Position numbers and translations under genes: made by a program
Notes under the pieces: model-generated
Told to the model about the DNA's origin: nothing
The model's input: the letters and a program-made list of their open reading frames with translations, nothing else
Databases searched by the model: none
Shown here: positions 43,746 to 51,116 of the stretch, one piece after another
Layout of the letters: each line of letters starts with the position of its first letter
Position numbering within the stretch: the stretch's first letter is position 1
Assembly (NCBI GenBank): GCA_021300015.1
Contig: JAJTFB010000046.1
Coordinates: 1 to 52,551 of the forward strand
Length of the DNA: 52,551 nucleotides
Origin: Pirellula sp.
GTDB taxonomy: Bacteria > Planctomycetota > Planctomycetia > Pirellulales > Pirellulaceae
Reading direction: 5' to 3'

Positions 43746-43767
43746 GCGTTTTATTTCGATCTGCGGT

Positions 43768-44148
43768 CTAAAGACCATTGACCACGCGGTGAATCCCATC
43801 CTTGACGAGCCTCTCGCCAAAATTGATCACCAATCCGAGTCGCAGGTTTCGTAGGCGAAGGTAGGTCAGGGTCTGGATCTCAAATAACTCAAGATACATT
43901 GAAACCGCTTTGCACTCGACGATGACCACGGAGTTGACCAACAAATCGATCCGAAGCGGGGTCGATAATGTCACCGATTTGTACAGGATCGGTGTTTGTA
44001 CCTGACGCTCGACCCGACAACCAACTTGCCTTAACTCCCATACCAATGCCTCCTCGTATACCGATTCAAGCAATCCCGGCCCACCCAACGTGCGATGCAC
44101 CTCAATCGCCGCGCTGACGATCGATCTACTCGTTTCGTTTTCGCCCAT
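43768..44148 (-). CDS. GxxExxY protein (PD-(D/E)XK-like nuclease fold)
   Basis: The 126-residue protein has a good ribosome-binding site (AAGGAG, six bases before the ATG at 44148). Its signature GPGLLESVYEEAL (about 23-35) gives the family its name, followed by RIDLLVNSVVIVECKAV (about 67-83). The D-x(n)-E-x-K arrangement there (D69, E80, K82) suggests a PD-(D/E)XK nuclease core, and the C-terminus LGLVINFGERLVKDGIHRVV is typical. The biological role of the family is not established. Here the gene is the only one in an element with inverted-repeat blocks on both sides, consistent with a selfish or mobile unit. The nuclease activity is inferred from the motif only. Confidence 0.88.
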   Translation of the reverse strand: MGENETSRSIVSAAIEVHRTLGGPGLLESVYEEALVWELRQVGCRVERQVQTPILYKSVTLSTPLRIDLLVNSVVIVECKAVSMYLELFEIQTLTYLRLRNLRLGLVINFGERLVKDGIHRVVNGL

Positions 44149-44193
44149 CGCGATCTCCTTATCGCTATCGAAGTTTTAACCAAATGAAAGACC

Positions 44194-44500
44194 GGAACGC
44201 AGGAAGAAATAAACGCAAAGGTGCAAAGGCGCAAAGTCGCAAAGGGAAGAGAAGAAATGGATAAGGGAAAGGGTTAGAGAGGGAAAAAGGGATGGGGTTA
44301 GAGAAAAGGGAAAGGGGTGGAAGGGAAAAACAATCCTAAGGCATTTTGTTTTCTTATGCCCTGTTTTGGTTTGTTTTTTTATCTCCTTTTTTTCCCTTTC
44401 CCTTCCCTTTTGTTTTTGGTTTTCCTTGCGCCCTTGCGTCTTTGCGCCTTTGCGTTCCCTTCTTCCAGCGTTCCCTTCTTCAAGCCTTCCCTTTTGAGCC
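44194..44500. repeat. right purine/pyrimidine inverted-repeat block
   Basis: A purine arm (44194-44335, with CGCAAAGG-type units and GGGAAA-rich sequence) leads through a small GGCAT/ATGCC centre (44340-44360) to a pyrimidine arm (44380-44500, with CTTTGCG-type units and TTCCCTTCTTC). The first 55 bases are an inverted copy of the inner arm of the left block. It lies between the GxxExxY gene and the end of the carboxymuconolactone-type gene. Confidence 0.7.
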
Positions 44501-44522
44501 TTTGCCTTCGCGTGTCAGTTTT

Positions 44523-45815
44523 TTATGGGTGAATCGCAAGTCCGAGCGTTTCGGTGAAGCGGTCCATGGCGTTGGCTGTCGCAGCGGTGTAGATGGCATG
44601 AGCCGTTTGTCGGTCGCTGAAGACTTCGCGTAACCGAGCGATGTCCGCATCGGTGATCTTGGTCGGATCGCAGGTTAGCTTCTTGGCAAATTCGATGGCT
44701 TGGACCAGTCCAGGCGTTAATTTCTTCGCATCGTTGGCGTCCCATGCTTGGATCTGTTGCTCAGTGAGCTTGAGTTGATCGGCGAACGCTTTGGCCATCG
44801 CCAGCGAGCTGGAGGCTCGATTGTGTCGGGCCGTGGTCCAACATATCGCAGCTTTGATCTCGGGAGCTAATTCCGGATCGCTCAACATCGCCGTCCAAGC
44901 TCGGACCATTTCGGGACCGGCGGCCGGTAGGGTGGCCATGGCACGGTGCCAATCATGGATTTCATCGAGTGGAATCTGGAGAATTTCCGCCGCAGACTCT
45001 TTGGAGACCAACTGCACTCGAGGTCCTCGCGTCGCGGAAATCTTCAATTGCTCTTGGCATTCTTGCCACGTCCAAGCCTTGGGGCGAACGATGTCGGCTC
45101 CTGCCACGACCAACGATTCACCTTGATTCCATTGAGCGGAAGTTGGAGTGTCGAATTCGACACTTTCTCCTCGCATTTGGGGGTCTTGGGGCAAGCCCAT
45201 CGAGTCGGTCCAGCGGTTCATGGAATTGAATCTCGCGATGCTGTAGACCAACTCGACAATCTCCGCATCGGAGTATTCCGACTTCAAGGTAGCCACGTCC
45301 CGATCGCTCAGAGCAAAGGGTAGGACCGTCATTTTCCGAGCCAGTTCAACCCCTTTTCGAGTTCGAGGGTCCAAGGAATCCCAGTCGCGATCCAATGCGC
45401 CGATCTGATCGTCGCTCAGGCCAGCGAGCTTGAGCTTGTGCTCCTGGTGCCCCAAGCAATAGTGGCAGTTGTTGCCCCGCGAGACGACCCAAAAGCACTG
45501 GGTCTTGAGCTCATAAGACACCTTGGATTCGGCCTCATTTCCCCAACGCTCCGCCTGGAGCCAGGACTCCGGTAGGTAATATCGTCGGGCTCGACCATTG
45601 ATGACGTTCGAGCTGGCAGGATTGGTAGCTCCGGGGACCGTCTCGGGAACAGGGAGTCTGGGGACTCGATCTTTGAGTTGCCCTAGGACCTCCTTGAGTT
45701 CCGAGCGGGTCGTCGGGATCGTTTTGGTTTTCGCCAAGGTTGCTTCCTGGGCAAACGTCGATCCAGAGGCGATGGCTAGAAGAACCAGCGAAGCAATCCA
45801 GTTGTTTTTCATCAT
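44523..45815 (-). CDS. exported carboxymuconolactone decarboxylase/AhpD-like double-domain protein
   Basis: The start is the ATG at 45815, with AGGA six bases upstream; the longer frame to 45959 overlaps the DUF1559 gene. The 430-residue protein has a signal peptide (NNWIASLVLLAIASGSTFAQ) and two CMD/AhpD-like helical domains. The first has the redox motif NNCHYCLGH (CxxCxxH). In the second the equivalent helix (AAICWTTARHNRASSS) has lost one cysteine, so only the first may be active. Family members are peroxidase-like or decarboxylases; an exported two-domain form is unusual and its substrate is unknown. The DUF1559 gene ends 37 bp upstream on the same strand, so they probably share a transcript. 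Confidence 0.85.
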   Translation of the reverse strand: MMKNNWIASLVLLAIASGSTFAQEATLAKTKTIPTTRSELKEVLGQLKDRVPRLPVPETVPGATNPASSNVINGRARRYYLPESWLQAERWGNEAESKVSYELKTQCFWVVSRGNNCHYCLGHQEHKLKLAGLSDDQIGALDRDWDSLDPRTRKGVELARKMTVLPFALSDRDVATLKSEYSDAEIVELVYSIARFNSMNRWTDSMGLPQDPQMRGESVEFDTPTSAQWNQGESLVVAGADIVRPKAWTWQECQEQLKISATRGPRVQLVSKESAAEILQIPLDEIHDWHRAMATLPAAGPEMVRAWTAMLSDPELAPEIKAAICWTTARHNRASSSLAMAKAFADQLKLTEQQIQAWDANDAKKLTPGLVQAIEFAKKLTCDPTKITDADIARLREVFSDRQTAHAIYTAATANAMDRFTETLGLAIHP

Positions 45816-45852
45816 GGTGAGTCCTGTGAGATTCTCTTCTAGACTTTCTAAG

Positions 45853-46866
45853 CTACGGAGCGATCTCCGAGAGGTTAACGATTTCGCCACCGTTTCGGGT
45901 TCCAAGGGCTCGGTAGATGACCAAGTCGATGTTGGCCGAAAGGCTTTGGGTCGAGCCATCGACCAGGGCCATGTTGACCAAATTGGCGTGTTGGGAGTTT
46001 GCCGTCGTCATGATTCGGCCAGGGGGAAACATGCACGATCGGCCATGGGGGATGTTGATGTGGTAGTACTCGGTCGTGGAGTGGTACCCACGGATCCAAG
46101 GAGCTCCGATATCGGAGAAGCCTTGTCGGCTCAGATCCTCAACATTTACCGCATTGCAATCGCGGAGAGCTTCGTCGGCCGTGAGGATATTGGTTCCTGG
46201 GTTGTAGGTGTCGGTTTTGGGGGTGGATCGGGTGTTTGAAAAATCTCCGGTAAGTCGTTCGCAAACCGCGGCCGTATTGCTCAATCCATCGGTGATCGAA
46301 GCGAGTTTGAGGAAAGAGTCTCGAAAGAACACTCCATTGCAATCAGGGACTTGAGGAATTGGGTTGGCGATGGTTCGGTTCCATAGCGGAATGGTTCCGG
46401 AATTGACATAGTAGTTGTTCGCGCCGCCGGCGGTGCCTGGGATCATGGAGGCTGGATCCGATGGGCATCGGAAGGTCGGGACGCTCGTGAGCCTTGCAGC
46501 ATCGTTGCGAGGGTCATTCCATTCGGCACCGAAGTTCACCAGTGAGTAGATTTGGCTGGCTTCCATGAAGGGGAGCAATCGGGCGTGGACCGAGATGCTG
46601 CTTGCAGGACCCAAGCGGTCGGCGGTCTGCGAGATCCGCGATGCTGGGAGCCTTTTGTAGGCCGATTCGTAGTTCATGGCCGCAAGGGAGATCTGTCGCA
46701 TGTTGTTGCTGCACTGCATGCGTCGAGCGGCCTCTCGGGCGGCTTGAACGGCCGGGAGGAGCAATCCGACCAAGATTCCAATAATGGCTATGACCACGAG
46801 CAATTCGACAAGGGTAAAGCCCTTCGGGGCTTGCATACGTTCTGCGCGATTGGAAATTTGAAGCAT
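45853..46866 (-). CDS. DUF1559 prepilin-like secreted protein
   Basis: The 337-residue protein begins with a type IV prepilin-like signal ([20 protein letters not shown], about 16-35) followed by [20 protein letters not shown]. This is the hallmark of DUF1559, a family greatly expanded in planctomycetes. The C-terminal H-x-DG-type region reads NLVNMALVDGSTQSL. After cleavage before F the protein should form or join a pseudopilin structure in the envelope; function is not established. ATGs at 46866 and 46836 are both possible starts. The carboxymuconolactone-type gene follows 37 bp later on the same strand. Confidence 0.93.
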   Translation of the reverse strand: MLQISNRAERMQAPKGFTLVELLVVIAIIGILVGLLLPAVQAAREAARRMQCSNNMRQISLAAMNYESAYKRLPASRISQTADRLGPASSISVHARLLPFMEASQIYSLVNFGAEWNDPRNDAARLTSVPTFRCPSDPASMIPGTAGGANNYYVNSGTIPLWNRTIANPIPQVPDCNGVFFRDSFLKLASITDGLSNTAAVCERLTGDFSNTRSTPKTDTYNPGTNILTADEALRDCNAVNVEDLSRQGFSDIGAPWIRGYHSTTEYYHINIPHGRSCMFPPGRIMTTANSQHANLVNMALVDGSTQSLSANIDLVIYRALGTRNGGEIVNLSEIAP

Positions 46867-47041
46867 GATAGCGATGAGATTTCTTGGATAAATGAATAGG
46901 GACAGGACCGAACGAGATGGGTGGTTGGCTGAGAATGCAGGTTGGGTAAGAGCAACCGCATCGCTAGGGCATCGATTGTATTAGGGGCTTTCGTAAGCGG
47001 TTGCTTGCAAAAGTTTTCCGTCTCGCAAATCGAAGAACTCG

Positions 47042-47512
47042 TTAAGCGCAAAGAACCCGAGGGGGTCTATCCAAAAGCCCAAGAGAGGGGCATAGAAGGG
47101 TATCGCTAACCGAAGAAATCGTTACTCCGAGGAAGGGTGGACGCGACGAGATGGGACTTCCTGGGAGCCGGCAAATCGGCAAAGGGAATGAATCGCTATG
47201 GGCTGTTTCGAGGGGAATTCCCGGGTCTTTCTGGTTCTTGCAACGGCAGGAAGAACACGGCCGATCGCCATCGGCGTGGACCATCGCGAGATCCTGTTGA
47301 AGAATCGCAGGAAGCTTGGGGCCCGCAGTTGCCGTAAGTTCGGATGGATCCATGCGGATCAATTCCGAATTGATCGCGTTTCGCCAAAGCATTTGCCTGG
47401 GAGAAGCTCCACATCGGGCAAAGGCCTCGGAGACACACCCAAGAAAAAACGCAAAGACCATCACCCCAAGGGCGATCGATCGAGAGCGATTTCCGGAAAA
47501 GGGTTTTGTCAT
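47042..47512 (-). CDS. hypothetical exported cysteine-containing protein
   Basis: The 156-residue frame begins with a convincing signal peptide (SIALGVMVFAFFLGCVSEAFA), possibly with a lipobox-like cysteine. The mature part contains CSSCRCKNQKDPGIPLET (about 86-103) and is otherwise rich in Pro and Ser. No family is recognised. It lies on the same strand and between the envelope genes of this region, which supports it. There is no clear ribosome-binding site. It could be a small membrane-anchored planctomycete protein. Confidence 0.55.
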   Translation of the reverse strand: MTKPFSGNRSRSIALGVMVFAFFLGCVSEAFARCGASPRQMLWRNAINSELIRMDPSELTATAGPKLPAILQQDLAMVHADGDRPCSSCRCKNQKDPGIPLETAHSDSFPLPICRLPGSPISSRPPFLGVTISSVSDTLLCPSLGLLDRPPRVLCA

Positions 47513-47601
47513 GTCCGCGGCGGGAAACGTGGGTGTAAAGGGTGCGCAATCACCCTATGATTCGATCTATCGGTGTAAAAGTCAACCAATAATCGTGGAA
47601 A

Positions 47602-48177
47602 TTATCTTCGATAGAGGGAATCTAGGCGTTCTCGGCCGTCACGGTTGAGCATTTCGTAATGTGGGTCGCGATGTTCGTAATCGACGACGAACCATTTGCC
47701 ACGGTCCTGTTCGAGATGGACACGAACCCAACGCGGAACGGATCCGGTGTTTTGCCCACGCGAGGCACGGACAAACACGTTCATGCGAATCGATGCGTTT
47801 TTTGGGTTTATGGATTTACCGAGTTCGATCCCATGGATTTTCTTGATCTGGACCGATTCGAATTCGACGGCTTCGAGTTGGGATTTCAGGGATCGGAGTT
47901 CTTCGCTCGCGTCGGGATGAACAGACTTTACGACTTCTTGGAAGCGATTGGCTTGTAAATCCGCGGCGATTTTATGGATGAAATCATCTAGGACCTCGCG
48001 ATCGGTCTTGTAGGTGACGTTGATCACTAGCAGAGCAACCGTCGCTAGAGCGACTCCAAGGCTCGATTTCCAGAACAGGTCTCTGCCTGATTGCATCCAA
48101 GCGTAGATCAAGATGGCCGCGAGGAAGAATCCCAGCAGTCCGATGATCCATGGGGACTCGAGCAGGTACTCTTGCAT
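47602..48177 (-). CDS. hypothetical membrane protein with NTF2-like C-terminal part
   Basis: The 191-residue protein has two predicted membrane helices (about 10-27 and 38-54) and a soluble C-terminal part of about 130 residues. That part (FIHKIAADLQANRFQEVVKS, then VHLEQDRGKWFVVDYEHRDP) has the helix-then-sheet pattern of SnoaL/NTF2-like domains, used to bind small ligands or as a stress sensor. This is a weak inference. It is 89 bp upstream of the next minus-strand gene. No function can be given. Confidence 0.75.
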   Translation of the reverse strand: MQEYLLESPWIIGLLGFFLAAILIYAWMQSGRDLFWKSSLGVALATVALLVINVTYKTDREVLDDFIHKIAADLQANRFQEVVKSVHPDASEELRSLKSQLEAVEFESVQIKKIHGIELGKSINPKNASIRMNVFVRASRGQNTGSVPRWVRVHLEQDRGKWFVVDYEHRDPHYEMLNRDGRERLDSLYRR

Positions 48178-48366
48178 GGGGATCCGCGAAATCCAGACGA
48201 GAACTCCAGGTGTGCAAACGCTTGCACAGCACCTTGGAGGTTTACCCGAATTCTAACGGGCTCGGAACGATTTACAACTTGGCAGGCGCCTGGCTGTTCG
48301 TTGGAAAACAGGTAGATCTGTGGCCGAGCAGCGCAAGCTGAATGGGGTTTTGTGAACGTGTGTGAC

Positions 48367-48413
48367 TTACCGGACGGCTTGAGCCGTTCCGCTTGCATTT
48401 TTCACCGGACGGC
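48367..48413. repeat. one complete and one truncated REP-type hairpin
   Basis: The first copy (48367-48394) reads TTACCGGACGGC, a TTGA loop, then GCCGTTCCGCTT, the same unit as the right arm at 5299-5328 with a different loop. The second (48402-48413) keeps only TCACCGGACGGC and breaks at the stop codon of the phytase-like gene. The remainder of 48178-48412 shows no gene. Confidence 0.65.
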
Positions 48414-49624
48414 TAAATCTTCACGGCGAAGGCAACAAAAATGGTGGGGATGTCAGGTTCGAAGTCATTGTCGAAACAGATTACCAGCAAGCGTCTGCCG
48501 TCGGCCAATTTCGGTCCCCAAGCGATCCCTTCGGGTTTTTCCGGGGCGTTGGCTCCAGAGAACCCGTAGGCAGGGTCGAGCAGATCGATCAGCAGGGTTT
48601 TGCGAATGGGTGTGGTTTGGGTATCCAATCCCTGCCGCATCGATGGGACATGGCTGATATCGCTCGCACCGGTCGCATCGGCGAGGTAGATCCGCTTGAT
48701 CTTGGCCTCTTGCCCCGAGTTGCTATCGCGTTCGAGGACCAGGTAGCGGTTTGCATCGACGCTCAGCAGTTCGCTGATCCCGGTCGATTCATCGTCGAGC
48801 CGATAGGCTAGCTGTTTGGTTTTGCTGGTGGTCGTATCGATAGCGATCCAGCGGGTCCAAACGCCCAAGCATTTCTTTTTCTCGATTCGGCCATCTTGCA
48901 CCAAAGGACCCTGCATCGCGCCGACGATGGTTTTGCCATCGGGACTGACCGCAACACCTTCGAGGCCACGATTGCTGTAAGCACCTTGCTCGAAGGCAGG
49001 AGAGCGTTTCTCGCTGAGTGCAAACCCTGGTGGCAACGTGAAGCTCTTGATCAAGTGTCCTTCGTTGGAGAACTGATCGAGTTTCGGTCCATATTCGTCG
49101 CTGATGACGACGCCCGAGTTCCCCAAATAGCGAATGCCTTCTGGATCGTAACTTGGGCAACGCTCGGGTTTGTCCCAGGCCTTGAGCACTGAGAGACTTC
49201 CCGTCATCGCTTGGCCGTTTGCATCTCGCAGCATCGTTGTCGCTTCGAGTTGGAACTGGATGTTTCGCGTTTTGGGATCGACGTTGAGAACGACGGTATG
49301 AAACCGGCAGGGGAACGAAGCTGCCCCGTCGCCCGCACCGCGATCGGAGAGGACCACATAGCGGTTTCCCGATCCTGTGTAGTCGATGGCCGACAATCCA
49401 CCAAAGGCATCGATAGGGGTGTTGGTCTCAAGTAAACCGCTCAAACCGCTCTTGTCGGTGGTTTTGCCCGAGAGTTGGGTCGACCCGAGGTACTCGACTT
49501 GCGCCGATGCAGGCCTATGGCCCAGGGCCGTGTAGCTCAGCACGCATCCGACCGCAGCCAGAACCGTCCTTCGGAACAACGAGGAGCGAGCTTGATCCTT
49601 CCTTGATGATTTCGTCGATACCAT
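48413..49624 (-). CDS. exported phytase-like (esterase-like activity of phytase) beta-propeller protein
   Basis: The 403-residue protein has a signal with twin arginines (RRTVLAAVGCVLSYTALG, then ASAQ). The mature part matches the phytase-like domain family: FGGLSAIDYTGSGNRYVVLSDRG, CPSYDPEGIRYL, GVVISDEYGPKLDQF and RGLEGVAVSPDGK, with acidic residues that bind calcium in propeller phytases. Substrate could be a phosphate ester, but many members are uncharacterised. The stop codon coincides with a broken REP-type repeat. The DUF1559 gene upstream ends in a terminator, so this gene has its own promoter. Confidence 0.87.
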   Translation of the reverse strand: MVSTKSSRKDQARSSLFRRTVLAAVGCVLSYTALGHRPASAQVEYLGSTQLSGKTTDKSGLSGLLETNTPIDAFGGLSAIDYTGSGNRYVVLSDRGAGDGAASFPCRFHTVVLNVDPKTRNIQFQLEATTMLRDANGQAMTGSLSVLKAWDKPERCPSYDPEGIRYLGNSGVVISDEYGPKLDQFSNEGHLIKSFTLPPGFALSEKRSPAFEQGAYSNRGLEGVAVSPDGKTIVGAMQGPLVQDGRIEKKKCLGVWTRWIAIDTTTSKTKQLAYRLDDESTGISELLSVDANRYLVLERDSNSGQEAKIKRIYLADATGASDISHVPSMRQGLDTQTTPIRKTLLIDLLDPAYGFSGANAPEKPEGIAWGPKLADGRRLLVICFDNDFEPDIPTIFVAFAVKI

Positions 49625-49665
49625 CTCTCAACATCTCTCTTCGAATTAGCGAATGTGCGACTACC

Positions 49666-49703
49666 AAAAAAAAGAGCTTACACAGGAAAGTATGTGTAAG
49701 CTC
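49666..49703 (-). terminator. intrinsic terminator of the second DUF1559 gene
   Basis: GAGCTTACACA (49674-49684) and TGTGTAAGCTC (49693-49703) form a perfect 11-bp stem around an 8-base loop. On the minus strand it is followed by eight T (A-run 49666-49673). It lies 56 bases after the DUF1559 stop. Confidence 0.9.
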
Positions 49704-49758
49704 ATTCTGTTCGTTGGACAAATTCCGGTTCGCAAAACCACAGAACCGGAGGCGGGGA

Positions 49759-50760
49759 TTAATCGCCGAAGTTCCCGATATCCCCTAGGTCGCGGGTGCA
49801 AAGAGCGACGAAGGCCGGTCCGGCGATGTTGGCCGAGATGAACTGAACCGAACCGTCTCCGACGACATAGTGAGCACCGCTGCCGTGGAAGGCATAGAAT
49901 TCCGAGTCGTTGGTGCAGTTCATGAAGCAATTTCCGACGATCGTCGTCGCACCTGCACTGGTGGTGCTGTTCTGCAATCCTTGGGCATTAGAACCATCGA
50001 CGCTGAATCCACCGTTGATATCAGCCCATCCCCAACCGTCTACCGTGACGTTGGTACCGGAAGCGATTCCAGGGCGTGGGTTGACGACCCTGCGGCCGCT
50101 GACGTACATCGTTGGTCGTCCGGCACCTTCTCCGATGACCAAGGTGTTGGAGAGTCCGTCTCGGATGGTCGCAAGCTTGACGCCCTCAGGACCCCGTCCC
50201 ATAGCACCCATGACTTCGCGAGTCCCGATGCTTGGCAAGCCTGCCGCGACGAAAGCCGAATTGCGGACCGCATTGATCGACCCGTAGTCTGCATGTCCCC
50301 ACAGTGGCGAGTCGGTTCGCAGGTTGTTAGAGATCGCAGCGTACAGGTTCTGCGGAGGAACATCGCGTGGCGATGGCGACGAAGGGCAAATCATGATTGG
50401 GATCTGCGTTGTGGTGACCACATCGTTGGCCGGTGCATACCAAGGTAGGTTGAAGTTGTACCGAGTGAAGTTTGGACCTTGCTCGATCATCGGCAAGATC
50501 ATCGCGGGCCAAGAGACTTGGAAGACTGGGTTGCTCGTCGAAATACGGCTCGGTGGGAGTCGCTTGTAGGCGCTCTCGTAGTTCATCAATGCTAGACCGA
50601 GTTGGCGTGCATTGCTGCTGCAACTCATGCGACGGGCTGCTTCCCGGGCAGCTTGGACCGCTGGCAAAAGCAATCCGACCAAAATGCCGATGATCGCAAT
50701 GACCACGAGCAACTCGACCAATGTGAAACCCGAACGCAGGACCAACTTGTTTCGCTTCAT
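49759..50760 (-). CDS. DUF1559 prepilin-like secreted protein
   Basis: The 333-residue protein starts [20 protein letters not shown] with GAGGA about ten bases before the ATG. It has the prepilin-type signal and the [20 protein letters not shown] segment, and the C-terminal H-x9-DG motif ([17 protein letters not shown], about 294-310) that defines the family. It shares the region from GFTLVELL to [10 protein letters not shown] with the other DUF1559 protein here, but the rest differs, so they are paralogues rather than recent copies. It ends in an intrinsic terminator and has a 356-bp upstream gap with 10-bp repeats, so it is probably monocistronic. Confidence 0.95.
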   Translation of the reverse strand: MKRNKLVLRSGFTLVELLVVIAIIGILVGLLLPAVQAAREAARRMSCSSNARQLGLALMNYESAYKRLPPSRISTSNPVFQVSWPAMILPMIEQGPNFTRYNFNLPWYAPANDVVTTTQIPIMICPSSPSPRDVPPQNLYAAISNNLRTDSPLWGHADYGSINAVRNSAFVAAGLPSIGTREVMGAMGRGPEGVKLATIRDGLSNTLVIGEGAGRPTMYVSGRRVVNPRPGIASGTNVTVDGWGWADINGGFSVDGSNAQGLQNSTTSAGATTIVGNCFMNCTNDSEFYAFHGSGAHYVVGDGSVQFISANIAGPAFVALCTRDLGDIGNFGD

Positions 50761-50803
50761 AAATTCGCTTCCTCGTGAATGCTTCAGCCGACTCTAGGTC
50801 GGT

Positions 50804-50833
50804 TCTGACTAGGTCTGGCTAGGTCTGACCAGG
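50804..50833. repeat. three tandem 10-bp repeats upstream of the DUF1559 gene
   Basis: TCTGACTAGG, TCTGGCTAGG and TCTGACCAGG follow each other without a gap. The 10-bp period equals about one helical turn, so proteins could bind side by side. They lie 44 bases before the DUF1559 start. The rest of the 50761-51116 gap holds no gene; a weak CCCTT/AAGGG stem near 51047-51061 may end the DUF11 transcript. Confidence 0.5.
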
Positions 50834-51116
50834 GCTGCTGTCCTTGCGGTCGCGGTGCCAACTTGGCTCGCATCGAAAACCCCGACAAGTCCCTGCTTAC
50901 CGACTGGCGAATACTTTAAGGACTGACGCTAGCATTTCCGTGAAGTGGATGTGAGGATTTTGTTAAGAAATGATGAAGTAGGCCCCGTTCTGTTAATTTT
51001 AGATGACGCCAGAGTTAAGTTCCCGGAGGGTTGCTTGCGGGGAAAACCCTTGGCAAAAGGGGGAGTGGTCGCCGACAATTTGAGGGAAAAGATAGGGAAA
51101 ACCCGGTGGTTGGCCA

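Larger units (their letters stand above)
43515..44518. mobile_element. GxxExxY gene element with terminal and internal inverted repeats
   Basis: The element is bounded by CTGACA (43515-43520) and TGTCAG (44513-44518), with matching sub-terminal CGCGAAG (43529-43535) and CTTCGCG (44506-44512). Inside, two repeat blocks flank one gene. The inner arms, 43683-43737 and 44194-44248, are inverted copies of about 55 bp differing by one substitution and two single-base gaps. Each block is itself a purine arm followed by a pyrimidine arm carrying CGCAAAGG-type units. The element lies 45 bases before the lpxK start and 4 bases from the stop of the carboxymuconolactone-type gene. No transposase is present, so movement, if any, would need the GxxExxY protein or a helper in trans. 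Confidence 0.6.

Noticed and set aside
43512..43781. 89-codon plus-strand frame rich in Arg and Gly
   Set aside because: It encodes only the purine repeats and has no other support.
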